From assembly GCA_018873225.1 (NCBI GenBank), contig JAEILZ010000008.1:124001-188000 (forward strand): a stretch of DNA of 64,000 bases. Direction: 5' to 3'. A program made the position numbers and the translations under genes. The notes beneath the pieces were generated by a model, which was not told the DNA's origin, did no database searches, and worked only from the letters and a program-made list of their open reading frames with translations. Below, in pieces: positions 1 through 9,937 of this stretch. The stretch is from [Phialemoniopsis] sp. UDSM-2020. Taxonomy: Eukaryota; Ascomycota; Sordariomycetes; Thyridiales; Thyridiaceae. Within the stretch, counting starts at the first letter, position 1. Each line of letters opens with the position of its first letter.

Positions 1-308
1 TAAAACCTGTCTAACGGGTACCTGCATTGGCCGGTATCTGTGTGAATTCGCGCGCTCCTGCAACGCATCTCTGGGCCGAGATTCCACTTCATCGGGCGGG
101 GCTGGCTCTGACGTCGAGTCTGTTTTTTATGAGCAGTTTCTAGCCTTCAAATTTGGTTCCTTTTTCTTCTGATTCTCGTGAGACTTTGACAGACATGAAT
201 ACTTCTCGCTGACAGTCGGTTGTTGTCTTGATTCGTTGCACAAGTCATAATTTGGTTGGACCCGGCAGGCAAAGGTCGCCAGCGATCAAAACACACCTCG
301 CGTTGCGG

Positions 309-1598
309 ATGACAATGACAGTGGGCGCAACACGGGAGTCCCTTCTACTTAATCCATTGGCTGCAGTATCGACCGCAGAAATGGCCGAGGACATTACAGT
401 ACGGGCGCGAAAGCAATCGAGGCGCGTGCGACAAGACCAAGATGCAAGCCTCGAGACGAACCCGGCCGACGGCCATTCGAGCACTCACCGGAGCAAGCGC
501 CGTCGCTCAAAGGGTCCCGTCCGCCGCTTCAGACGCTTTGCCTCAAAACACACATGGACGATACCCCTCATCGTCATGATCATTCTCGGGCTGCTCTACG
601 CCGTCCACCCCACCGACGACAACATCGTACACCGCTTCATCTTCCCATCCTACAAGCTCACCAGCAGCCCCGAGCCCCTGTACGGCAAGGGACCCCGGGA
701 CTTTGCTTTCGTCGCCTTCTACACCGTCGTCCTGACCTTTACGCGCGAGTTCATCATGCAGGAGCTCCTGCGCCCGCTGGCGCGCCGGTGCGGCATCGCC
801 ACGCGCGGCAAGCAGCTGCGCTTCATGGAGCAGGCCTACACGGCCGTCTATTTCTCCTTCACGGGTCCCTTGGGCCTGTACGTCATGTCGCGCACGCCCG
901 TGTGGTACTTTGACACGCGGGGCATGTACGAGACGTACCCGCACCGGGCGCTCGAGGCGTCGTGCAAGTTCTACTACCTCTTCGAGGCGGCGTACTGGGT
1001 GCAGCAGGCCATGGTCATGGTCCTGGGCCAGGAGAAGCGGCGCAAGGACTTCAAGGAGCTGGTGGCGCATCATATCGTCACCGTGTCGCTGATCTGGCTG
1101 AGCTACCGGTTTCACTTTACGCACATTGGCATCGCGGTGTACATCACGCATGATATCAGTGATGCGGTCCTCGCGGTAAGTTGTCCTGCCAGTTTTGTTG
1201 GTCTTTCGTGATGAGAACTGACGGCAGTTCAAACCCAGGTCTCCAAGTCCCTTCATTATATCGAAAGCCGCATTGTGGGACCATTCTTCGCTTTCAACAT
1301 ATGCGTCTGGATCTACCTCCGACATTACCTCAACCTCCGGATCCTCTACTCGCTGCTGACCGAGTTCCGGACGGTGGGACCGTATGAGCTGAACTGGGAG
1401 ACGGAACAGTACAAATGCTGGATCTCCAACATTGTCACCTTTGTGCTGTTGGCGCTGCTCCAGGCGCTTAATCTCTTTTGGCTGTACTGCCTCTTACGAA
1501 GCGCCTATCGCTTTGTAGTACACAACATTGCCAAAGACGATAGGTCAGAGGCCGAAGAGTCGGAGATCGAGATGGAGAAGCGACAGAAGGAGTTGTGA
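309..1598 (+). CDS. LAG1: Ceramide synthase, TLC-domain Lag1/Lac1 family
   Basis: Acyl-CoA-dependent N-acylation of sphingoid bases in the ER membrane. Exon 1 is 309-1175, a 63-nt intron is 1176-1238 (GTAAGT...CCCAG), and exon 2 is 1239-1598, giving 408 aa. A basic N-terminus (SKRRRSKGPVRRFRR) precedes several hydrophobic segments. The Lag1 hallmarks are present: VAHHIVTVSLIWLSY around residues 250-265, with the catalytic His pair, and HDISDAVLAVSKSLHY, which is completed only by splicing. The tail is acidic and charged. The first ATG in frame is at 309; ATGs at 315 and 381 are also possible, and 381 has the better start context (AGAAATGG). The gene converges on the MFS carrier next door. A paralogous role with sphinganine-analogue toxins (Fum18 type) is possible, but no polyketide synthase lies nearby, so a housekeeping enzyme is more likely. 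Confidence 0.93.
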
Positions 1599-1767
1599 GT
1601 AGCACAAAAAGCATGTAACGTACTTCCACGAAGCGACACGAACTTAATCATAGATGTAATATTTAATAACTAATATCATTACGCTTTTGTCTGAATCATG
1701 CCTCTGATGTCATTAGTATCGTGTAGTCCAATTTGTATGCAGCCTCTATTATTCCCAGATGGATCTA

Positions 1768-3195
1768 TCAGATCTTAATAAAGATCTTGAACCCAGTCCG
1801 CACGAACCTCGCCGCAGCAATCAGGATCGACGCCGTCAGGAACACGAGCCCACCCCACATCTGCGCAAAGCGGTACCGCCCGCCGTCGCTGTCGATGATG
1901 GCGCCCGCCGTGGGCCCGCCCGCCAGCGACGCAAACGCCGCGATAGTAATCACCATGCCGACGCGCGTGCCGAGCTTGCGCGGGTTAGGCGTCAGGCTCG
2001 CGAGCGAACCGATGAAGACGCCCTGGGCGCCGCCCACGGCGAACCCGTAGAAGGCAGAGTAGACGTAGATGCCCGGCACGTCGTGCACGCCCATCCAGGC
2101 AAAGATCATGCCGCTGACGATGAGCCCGCCGATGATGTACGTGTTCATGGCGCCGAGGTGGTAGTCGGCGAGCCAGCCGCTGAGGATGCGGGCGGGGATG
2201 CCCATGGCGTTGGTGATGAGGAGGAGCTGGATGGACGAGGTCGTTTCGAAGCCGATGACGGTGCGGGCGTAGGTGTTGATCTTCAGACGCACAAATTCAG
2301 CGGGCAGTTTGTCATGATGGGGATAGGGTAGGGATGGACTCACGTAGAAGAAGCCAAAGTACAAGGCCCAGAAGAAAAAGAACGCTCCAATGGCATACAG
2401 CAGGTATGGTGTCTCCTTGAACGCCCCCCACTCCATGAAGGGGCCGGCCTTGCGCGGCTGGAGCCGAGGGCGCAGCATCACAATGGCAATGGCACCCAAG
2501 CCCAATACTATAAATCCGTGCACACGGACGGCCCAGGGGAAGCCGATGGTGGGGATGAGATACTGGACCGCGGCGGGGAAGGCAATACCTCCCATGCTCG
2601 TGCCGGTCGCAGCCAGAGCGAGCAGGAAGGCGCGCTTCCTCCTGAAATACGTGCTGAGCACCGTGACGGCGGGCATGAACAGCAAACCCAGCCCGATGCC
2701 CGTGCACACGCCCTGTGCCAGGATGACTTGCCAGTACGACGTGGTCAGACTGGTCATAAAAGTGCCAAAGACAGCCAGCACCACGCCGACGATAGTGGTA
2801 GACCGGACGAAGCCCGCATCAGTGAGACGACCCGACAGACCGCAGACAAAGAAGACGAGAAAGGTCTGGATGGAGCCGATCCAGGAGATCTGCGACGAGG
2901 ACCAGTTGGTGGTCTGCTTGTAGTGCAGCTGGTAGACGCCAAAGGCGGCCGGGTAGCCCCAGCTGAGGGCGTTGGCGACGATGCCGGGCACGAGCTGGCT
3001 CCAGGCGACAAGGCCGCCGTCCGGCGGGATGAAGGGATCTTGGGATTCGACCGGCTGGAGGGACTGTGAGGCCAGCGCCGGCGCCGGGTTCTGGGTGCGG
3101 ACGCTGTCAGCCGAGATGGAGTCGGAGCGGCGATGGAGCATGACGGGGCCGTCATCGGTCCCCTCCTCCTTCTCTAGATCAGAAGTGTTTACCAT
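1768..3195 (-). CDS. MFS transporter, monocarboxylate porter (MCT) family
   Basis: Plasma-membrane carrier of the fungal MCT-like group; the substrate cannot be read from sequence. Exon 1 is 3195-2344 and exon 2 is 2280-1768, giving 454 aa. The family start is clear: PPDGGLVAWSQLVPGI, then about 12 hydrophobic helices, with GRLTDAGF and YFRRKRAFLLALAATGTSMGG typical of MCTs. The 63 nt at 2281-2343 keep the frame open but have a GTGAGT donor, a CTGAAT branch-like site and an AG end. Removing them gives FFYVINTYARTVIGFE, which matches the family, so I treat them as an in-frame intron. The N-terminal 60 residues are polar and probably cytosolic. A (GTC)9 run lies just upstream of the ATG. The gene is convergent with the ceramide synthase. 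Confidence 0.9.
   Translation of the reverse strand: MVNTSDLEKEEGTDDGPVMLHRRSDSISADSVRTQNPAPALASQSLQPVESQDPFIPPDGGLVAWSQLVPGIVANALSWGYPAAFGVYQLHYKQTTNWSSSQISWIGSIQTFLVFFVCGLSGRLTDAGFVRSTTIVGVVLAVFGTFMTSLTTSYWQVILAQGVCTGIGLGLLFMPAVTVLSTYFRRKRAFLLALAATGTSMGGIAFPAAVQYLIPTIGFPWAVRVHGFIVLGLGAIAIVMLRPRLQPRKAGPFMEWGAFKETPYLLYAIGAFFFFWALYFGFFYVSPSLPYPHHDKLPAEFVRLKINTYARTVIGFETTSSIQLLLITNAMGIPARILSGWLADYHLGAMNTYIIGGLIVSGMIFAWMGVHDVPGIYVYSAFYGFAVGGAQGVFIGSLASLTPNPRKLGTRVGMVITIAAFASLAGGPTAGAIIDSDGGRYRFAQMWGGLVFLTASILIAAARFVRTGFKIFIKI
2281..2343 (-). other. In-frame 63-nt intron in the MCT-type carrier
   Basis: A GTGAGT donor, a CTGAAT branch-like site and a terminal AG bound a 63-nt stretch without stops. 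Read through, it would insert 21 polar residues into a transmembrane helix. Confidence 0.75.
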
Positions 3196-3198
3196 TGT

Positions 3199-3225
3199 GT
3201 CGTCGTCGTCGTCGTCGTCGTCGTC
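3199..3225. repeat. (GTC)9 trinucleotide microsatellite
   Basis: Nine perfect GTC/GAC units lie directly upstream of the MCT-type carrier start codon at 3195, inside its presumed 5' leader. Confidence 0.95.
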
Positions 3226-3943
3226 AAGCCTGGTCTATATCTCCTCGTCGACAGTCTCGAAGCATTGAAGCTTTCCAACATGTCTGCTGCAGGGGTTGCA
3301 AGATGTGTGTTGAGAAACTGCAGTGACTCAATGTTTGCGTAGCAGTCGGTCGGGCAAAACAGCATTTTCTGGGGTATTGTTGGGGACCCGTCATGGATGG
3401 GGGTCGGTCCTGTTTACGGAGGGCACCACGCTTATTCCCGGGATTGTGTCGAGCGGAGGGCGCGTCCAACAGCCTCTTTGGTACTAAGCCGACTGGCTGG
3501 ACGGACTGAATCTGCATTTTCTGGGCCGGCACCGGGGCGGGCACGACATGAATGGATGCATCCACAATTGAGTCCTTCCTGCGGGATCATATCCGTGGTT
3601 GCTCTCGGTCTGGATAACACCTTTCCTGGTCAATTGGGGTCAACAAGTCTCCAGAACTGTATATCAGATTCCATGCATGATCTCATGCACCGAAAATGCA
3701 ACTTATTGCTTCTTGCGACACTCAACTTGCTGAGACACAAACGTCCGTTGTCGGATCAAAGGGCGTATGCATTACTAATTACCGACGCCCGGACTGGAGA
3801 TCGGCACCACGCACACAACTAGCCGAAAAAAAGACCATCGGGATTTGGCTCCGCACATGGGAATCTGTTGCTGTAGCCAGACAAGTCCATGTGGAGCAAA
3901 AAAGAATGGGAAAAATACAAAAATGTAATCTCGTTAGAGGAAT
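3226..3943. other. Intergenic region upstream of the MCT-type carrier
   Basis: Promoter side of the minus-strand carrier and 3' flank of the tRNA. No protein-like reading frame is convincing. Confidence 0.6.
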
Positions 3944-4014
3944 TGCATCAGCCGTGAATCGAACACGGGGCCCATCGATGGCAACGATGGATTTTACCAC
4001 TAAACCACTGATGC
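3944..4014 (-). tRNA. tRNA-Gly (anticodon GCC)
   Basis: Read on the minus strand, 71 nt fold as a cloverleaf. The 7-bp acceptor stem GCATCAG/CTGATGC is followed by discriminator A. The D arm contains GTTTAGTGGTAAAATC (A box). The anticodon stem CATCG/CGATG carries loop TTGCCAT, so the anticodon is GCC. The T arm contains GTTCGATTC (B box). There is no intron and no encoded CCA, as expected for a nuclear eukaryotic tRNA. A T run (oligo-A on the plus strand at about 3897-3925) lies downstream as a possible Pol III terminator. Confidence 0.95.
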
Positions 4015-4204
4015 TGGAAGTTGAAGTTTAGACCGTTATTGCGGCTCATGCAGTCAGGATAGACCACTGTGTGACGCAGCTAAATGTTGCGGGTTTCCCT
4101 TCGCCATGTACCACGGCAAACAGTCTCTGACCATGTCGAGCTTCCTTCACTCCCCTAATAGTCTTCCCGGCATCAAAGTTCTGGTTCTGACCGTCTCTGC
4201 CAAC

Positions 4205-4963
4205 TCAGTCAAATGTGATATTCACAAAGTTGTCGTTCTCGTCGTGCGTGATTGTCGCAGTCTTGCCAGCCTTGGACGAAAAGTCGAGCTCGCAAGTACG
4301 GTCGATCTGGGCGGCGCTGACGCTCTCGCCAGGACGGCCGACGCCCCAGGCCACGGTGTACCTCCTGCGCGGGAAGATGAGGGTGTATTGGGCAATGCCG
4401 GAAACGTCGCGATCGGGTGAACCTCGCCCTTGTGGTCTTGCGCCCCCAGCCCTATGAAACGCTTGGCTGTGTCGCAGAACCGGTCCGAGTTAGTAATCAC
4501 ATCGCGGACGATATGTTGTTACTTGTGTACAAATCGAGAAGCGGGAGAGGGCAGGGGCAAGCTTACACTTGTCATCGCGCCGGAAGCCGGGACCCGTCTT
4601 GATGGCGAAAGCACCCTGCGTGGAACAATCCTCCTTGCTCTGGTCGTCGTCAAAATATACCCCCTCATCTAGAGCGACTACGGCGAGCGTGGAGCCAAGA
4701 CTTTCACCGTCGCAAATCTTGACGGGCTTCGAGGCGAATGTGTCGATCTTGACGAACCCATGGTCCGACGAGCTTCCACAGACAGCAAAATGCCTATATC
4801 GTACGGAGAAGTGGACTTGGCCGCTAGTGGGGACTTTGGTCGCGGAACTATAGACGAAGGACTTCGCCTGGTCGCTGTCGTTAACCAAGGGTCCCTTGAT
4901 GGACACGAAGTAGGTGTGGCTGCTGCCGGAACGGTTGAGAATGACGATGTTGTCACAAAGCAT
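4205..4963 (-). pseudogene. Copy A of an unrecognised three-copy protein family, apparently frameshifted
   Basis: The family is not recognised. Exon 1 (4963-4567) starts MLCDNIVILNRSGSSHTYF, which parallels the start of copy B (MADNIYNITIKNKSLNPQSF). A 100-nt phase-1 intron (4566-4467, GTAAGC, branch ACTAAC, ACACAG) is followed by SKRFIGLGAQDHKGEV, which matches SNIYFGLGAKDPKTNA of copy B. The matching then moves to another frame. From about 4405 downward the homologous text is IAQYTLIFPRRRYTVAWG and then a tail ending DENDNFVNITFD, with the stop at 4205. The summed exons are one base short of a whole number of codons, so one base seems to be missing near 4395-4425. Without the shift the product would be about 219 aa. 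It may be a young pseudogene, an assembly error, or a true short product ending at 4222. Confidence 0.6.
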
Positions 4964-7128
4964 AATGGACACCAATTGAGTGGAATAGTCTCAAAAGGGG
5001 TCTTGAAGAGTCCTCTTGTGTCTTTTTGATGCTTCAGAGTGTAGATGGGGATTAGGAGGGGAATCGGGTGGTTCCTTGAGATGGGAATTTGGCCTCTTCC
5101 AAGTTGCAGCTTCCGATCCCAGTGCAGCAAGACAACAAGTTTGCGTGAAAGAGCACAACTCCGCTGGGCCTTGGAAGTAATGGAGATATTCGGTACCAAG
5201 GTTGATGTGGCGATGAAGGGAATTCCAGCTTTAGCTCTGTACAGGATGCATGTATCTCATTACACCCTCTGGAGCGTCCTTATAGAGGCCTGGCCTACAC
5301 CCAGGACCAAACGGTTGCAGGCTGACGGCCTATCTGAAGACCTTGTTGTGCTGGTCGCAGGGAGCTTTGCTGTCGGCCTCGTCACGCGTCTCAGCATGTG
5401 ATTCACGTTAGCCAAAATGCCGTGGAGAGCTGATCATGGAGTCACATAGGACTGTGATGACACCATCGCCATAGTGCAGGGCGGCGTCTGGTCAAGGCCT
5501 AGCCCGCTTATCACAGAAGCATAGGGGTCGACTTTTGTGGCGGGCTGAAGACGCGACCAGTGAAGTAGCAGACCAACCTAAGTATAGCTCAGCCGCCTGT
5601 TCGTGGTCACTCGATCCTGTAACAGACTGGCTACGTCAATGGAAGCATGAAGCATACATCCGGTTGCTCGAAGTGGAACGGAATGGATCCGTTTGTGGTG
5701 AGCTGAACTGATCGTGCAGGGTGGTTTAGGTCCATGACGCAACGCCTCGTGCTTAGACAGAGGGCCTAGATCGACATGCTTGCAGTGCTCCCTGCCTTCT
5801 TGCTACAAGCTCCAAAGCCATGTACAAGGACCAATCGACGGCAGTGTTCATGATGTGGTATATCACAATGTGACGAACGCGTGGCTTGTGACAGGGCTTG
5901 CATGCCTGTGACTAGCGGCACTGCAGCGCCGGCAGAAGTCAGCGGCGTGCTTTGGATCAATCACACAACAGTCTAGGCTGGAGTGCAGATCGTCGCGAGC
6001 TCAGCTCTGAAGTTGCCAGCTATGTAGTGTCTGTGGAGAAAGAGGAAAAAAGGTCCGGGGGGGCGAAGCCAAACTAGCTCTCGCCTGACCAGCGGAAAAC
6101 GTTTCATAACCCTGGCGAGACCACGGGCTAGACTGATCGCGATGGCAAGCACGGGCAAGCACTCGATAGGCTGCCGCCACGGCGCCTAATTCGGGCACGA
6201 TCACGGCTGTGGCGTCGCGGGCTCCGGCTGGAACGACGTAGGCCCCTGTCTTCCTCAGCGGGGAAAAGGGAGCAGCCGCCCGTCCCCGCAGCGGCGCCCT
6301 GGACATGCAGGCGGTGCGGGCCGCTAACGGACTTGGATGCACGAACCCTTGCAGGAGGCGTCGGGCTATTGAATGATAAGGGTGCTAAGCTTTTCACGCG
6401 GGCTACAGGAAGTAACATAAGCCCTACATACTGTGCTGCTACGGACAGGTCGGAGGTATCAAAGATGAGATGGGGCTAAGCAGCGACGAATTCGGTTAAC
6501 AGACAAATTAGACTAAACTCGTTGACACGAACAATAAGGTATCTGATAGTGGCCATGTCCCAGGCGCTGCGTGAATATCCATGACTGCTCACACTTCTGC
6601 AGCTCCACCCTAACCCTCTTTGTGACCGGGTAGAAAGGAACGGAGTGCGCCGCAGACACGGCAATGTCGACATCCTGCGCAAGTGTCTGGCTGAAGGACT
6701 AGCACTGTCCCGTGCGTCACTAGGTGGATGTTGTTGTTGTTGTTGTGATCTGTTGTTTGCATTTCTCAGCTGCCTGGGTTCGCAGTTCACTTTCCCGAAC
6801 GAGATGTCTAGGAACGAACGTGATCGGCCCCGCACATAGGTAGTTTCAACACAAGGTCTAGACACAGGCAACCAGCTCTTTGCGGACGGAATGGTCGCGT
6901 GTGGCTTGCTGAGGATTGCTTGCATCGTAGAGGAGGCGTGGAATATGGGACAAGAGGGCGAGAGCGGTCAAGTTTGCCTGCGACGGCTGGATCAATGAAG
7001 GCGCGTACCGCACGCCAGCCCTCCGACATCAACAAGGCTAGTGCTGATGATGAGATGATCAGGTACCCAGCGGTAGCAGCTTCGGGGAAGGATGGCTGAG
7101 AGAGCTGGGAGTTGCGTGATGCTCTTAG
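4964..7128. other. 2.2-kb gene-poor interval between copies A and B
   Basis: It separates the divergent copies A and B and must hold both promoters. Short open frames occur on both strands (for example 6001-6342 and 6476-6925 on the minus strand) but look like no protein. It includes a TTG microsatellite at about 6729-6747. No remnant of a further family copy was seen by eye. Confidence 0.5.
6729..6747. repeat. TTG/CAA microsatellite
   Basis: About six TTG units in the interval upstream of copy B. Confidence 0.85.
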
Positions 7129-7136
7129 TATAAAAG
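7129..7136 (+). promoter_or_regulatory. TATA box of copy B
   Basis: TATAAAAG lies 133 bp upstream of the copy B start codon and is followed by a C/A-rich leader without ATG. This fits a strongly expressed fungal gene. Confidence 0.7.
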
Positions 7137-7268
7137 GTTGGAATTCCGCTCCAAGAACAGAACTAAGTTTTCGTCTGGCATCAGCTTCTCATCACTTCAT
7201 AACTAGCTTCATACCAAAATCACTTCCCTCACAGTCACTTCGTTGCCTGCCAACCTACAACCGTCACG

Positions 7269-8071
7269 ATGGCTGACAACATCTACAACATCACCATCAA
7301 GAATAAGTCTCTGAACCCACAGAGCTTCCTTCTCTTCCAATCCACGCCCAAGCCTGCCAACGTTCCGCAGAACAATGTCTACACCAACGTTTATCAGCGG
7401 GCCGTGAAGATCGTCGGCAATGCCGACGCCAAGGCTGCCTTCGCCATCTCGAAGGAGGTCTATGCAATCTACGGCACTTCGAACACGACCGCAGACGGTA
7501 TGGTCAGGATTGACACCTCTGACTCCCGCGAAGCCAAGCTGGGTCCCAAGGGCTCGAGATTCTACCTGTCAACTCTGGACAACGACGGCATCTCGCCATT
7601 CTTCCAGAAGGAAGACAAGACGGCCGAAGCCGAGAACGGATTCATTGTTGGCTCGGACCACACTTTCTCGACTCTCAACCCCAGTAAGTGCTAGTCTACC
7701 ATGGCAATGCAATGAAAATTGAAAGGGGAGTATACTGATCTGGCTCCCCTATCATAGGCAACATCTACTTCGGTCTGGGTGCCAAGGATCCGAAGACGAA
7801 CGCCATCATCCCCGTGCAGACCTACAAGGCCCAGCCCGGTACCCTTGCGCAGGTATTCCCCAAGGTCAAGTACTACATCTCCTTTGGCGCCTTTGAGCCC
7901 GGCACCGTTGTCGATCTGAACTCGCTCGGCGATGTCCTCGCCATTGACTTCACCGGTCTCGCGGCCCGCAGCGCCACGTTCACCCTAAACGAGAAGAACG
8001 ACTTCGTTCCTGACCCTGCTGTGGACCAGCAGGGCATCAAGTGGAAGGTTGGCCCCGCCAGCGGTGTTTGA
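7269..8071 (+). CDS. Copy B of the unrecognised three-copy family
   Basis: Function unknown. Exon 1 is 7269-7683, a 74-nt phase-1 intron is 7684-7757 (GTAAGT, CTGAT branch, ATAG), and exon 2 is 7758-8071, giving 242 aa. There is no signal peptide or membrane segment. The protein is polar with alternating hydrophobic residues that suggest mostly beta structure: NIYNITIKNKS, SFLLFQSTP, then VYAIYGTSN. Exon 2 opens with SNIYFGLGAKD and continues VFPKVKYYISFG, FEPGTVVDL and TFTLNEKNDFV. These segments recur in copies A and C. The start context CACGATGG, a TATA box and a short clean leader suggest good expression. Copy C follows in the same direction after 526 bp. A secreted role is unlikely without a leader peptide; a cytosolic beta-rich binding protein is only a guess. 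Confidence 0.85.
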
Positions 8072-8597
8072 AGGACCAAGTCTGCCAGCATGAAGCCGGA
8101 CCAACATTGAAGCCAACGGGAGATTGAGTTTACCAGAATAGTGCAGTGGGCGCTGGGCTTAGAACAAACTTCAGCACGCTCTTTACTACAAGCAGTACAA
8201 CGTGAGCCTATAGCATCGCTTGCTCGTTAGAATAGATATTCAAGAGTAGTATCTAGTAATACGCCTGACTTATTGCTGTTATATGAGCATGTCTCAGCTT
8301 GGTCGTCTATCTACTCCTGTTCATCGACCCACCCACCCCATGCAGCTGTGGCGTCTCGTGGAGAGCTGAAGTGCCGAATTGTCTGCTAGATCCAGCCCCC
8401 CCCTGCGCGCGCCACCAGCACCCAGCAGCTGACCCTGAACTTCGCGAGCATGATGCGCCGCCGCTCATGGCGGCGGGGTATAATAATTCCGATGGCTCTG
8501 TATCTCTTCCTTTCTTGGCTGATGGCTGTGCATCGTCTCTAGGCTTCAGGTACACTCGCATTCATCTTCACGTACTTGAGAGCAAGAGTAATTCACC
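8072..8597 (+). other. Intergenic region between copies B and C
   Basis: Contains TATAATAA at 8479-8486, 112 bp upstream of the copy C start, a plausible core promoter. No gene seen. Confidence 0.55.
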
Positions 8598-9632
8598 ATG
8601 GACTCTGACAACGACGATGACTCGAAAATGTTCGTGCCGCCGCGACGGGAGCTGGCTTTCCCAGTCTTGCCCCGGCCAAAGGACAAGGAGTCCACGCATT
8701 ACCCATGGGACCGCGACGGAAAACTCGTCCCAGGAGTTCCTGAGAGGGCAGGCCCACCTATCCATCCTTTCGCAGACGCAGTCCTTCGCAATCCCGGACG
8801 GCTTATCGTCAGCAATATGTCGCTTGAGCGCCAAGCGTTCGTCCTATTCCCGAGCAAGCCCTCCATCCCCGGCCTAGATGTCAAGAGCATACGACTCGGC
8901 GTCTTCCAGTCCTCGAACCTCGTAGACAAGCTGTCCGGCGGGCAAGGCACCTTTGGAAGCGTCCCGTTCAAGCTTCCCTTTGGCAAGCCCCTTAACTGGG
9001 CAAACCCGGCAGCGACCCCGGGCCTCATTGTCGTCGCCGGCACCGAGTCGGCGAGCGGCGACCCTTCGGGCGTCGGTGAGTTCGAGTCGGTTCCGGAGCG
9101 GACAGCCTGGGCCCTGCTGCCGTACAGCGAGTCCAGCGCAACCACCCAGGCCAACAGCACCTGCGTCATGAGCATGCCCACGGGCAGCGAGCCGCGCTTC
9201 CTCAATAGTCAAGAAGTCGCGGCCAAGAAGTACCCTGAGCTCAAGGAGCTAGCCGCAGGTTCGATTATAATCAAAACCGAGGACCTCGACATCAGCAACA
9301 GCGCCTGTAAGTTCTTCTCTCCTCCAAGAGCCTCGCGCATCGCTGACATCTGCCTCTCAGTACGACCCTTCGTGGGCATCGGCGCCATCGACCCAAAGTA
9401 TCCCGACCTGATCATACCCGTCATCACGTGGGTCGTGCAGGAGAACCGCACGTACCAGATCAAGCCAGACATGGGCACATGGCAGCTGGCCACGGGCCAG
9501 CCGTGCGCCCCGGGGACCATTGTCGACCCGGAGCTCTTCTCCAACGTGACACCCGTCACGTTCAGGGCGCCGCCGAGCCAGCCCGCTGAGGTCTACCTGC
9601 AGGACGGCAACGCCTTCGTGACGATGACGTGA
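8598..9632 (+). CDS. Copy C of the unrecognised three-copy family, longer and divergent
   Basis: Function unknown. Exon 1 is 8598-9306, a 54-nt intron is 9307-9360 (GTAAGT, GCTGAC branch, CTCAG), and exon 2 is 9361-9632, giving 326 aa. The intron is a multiple of three and free of stops, but it is placed and phased (phase 1) exactly like the introns of copies A and B. Homology to B: LIVSNMSLERQAFVLFPSKP with ITIKNKSLNPQSFLLFQSTP, RPFVGIGAIDPKYPDLIIPV with IYFGLGAKDPKTNAIIPV, and DGNAFV near the C-terminus with EKNDFV. It has a unique N-terminal extension of about 75 acidic and Pro-rich residues and a central insertion (about residues 130-200). No signal peptide. Confidence 0.85.
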   Translation: MDSDNDDDSKMFVPPRRELAFPVLPRPKDKESTHYPWDRDGKLVPGVPERAGPPIHPFADAVLRNPGRLIVSNMSLERQAFVLFPSKPSIPGLDVKSIRLGVFQSSNLVDKLSGGQGTFGSVPFKLPFGKPLNWANPAATPGLIVVAGTESASGDPSGVGEFESVPERTAWALLPYSESSATTQANSTCVMSMPTGSEPRFLNSQEVAAKKYPELKELAAGSIIIKTEDLDISNSACKFFSPPRASRIADICLSVRPFVGIGAIDPKYPDLIIPVITWVVQENRTYQIKPDMGTWQLATGQPCAPGTIVDPELFSNVTPVTFRAPPSQPAEVYLQDGNAFVTMT

Positions 9633-9937
9633 GCACGATGCGGGATGAAGGGCTGAAGTTTGGCTCGGCACAGTAGACTTTGGTCTTTGTGATTGGGACT
9701 AGCATACTGATTGAGGACTTGCGGCGTGGTAGAGTTGCTGGATGAGCAGGTGAGAGACATACAAAACCACGCCATATTGGTCAATCGAGAGACTTCTTTA
9801 TGGTGTGAGCGTTCAAATAATGACTTCACTGTACTGAATAGACAAATTCACAGATCCTGTTGACGTACGCAGGTGTTATTCAGATATCGGAGACTCAACA
9901 AGTTCGCCAAGTGCCCTCCAGCCATATCACTCGATCA

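Noticed and set aside
543..1325. Long open frame antisense to the ceramide synthase (260 codons)
   Set aside because: It is a high-GC3 shadow of the sense gene: Arg/Val/Asp-rich, with no domain and no promoter logic.
309..3195. Ceramide synthase plus MFS gene as part of a fumonisin-like cluster
   Set aside because: No polyketide synthase, aminotransferase or related P450 is near the left edge; the MFS gene is of the monocarboxylate type.
4364..4404. 41-nt intron in copy A as an alternative to a frameshift
   Set aside because: Below the usual minimum for fungal introns, no branch site, and it would remove sequence that matches copy B (IFPRRRYTVAWG with VFPKVKYYISFG).
6001..6925. Minus-strand frames in the A-B interval (113, 96 and 149 codons)
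   Set aside because: Overlapping frames with no domain, no conserved intron signals and no similarity to the three-copy family.
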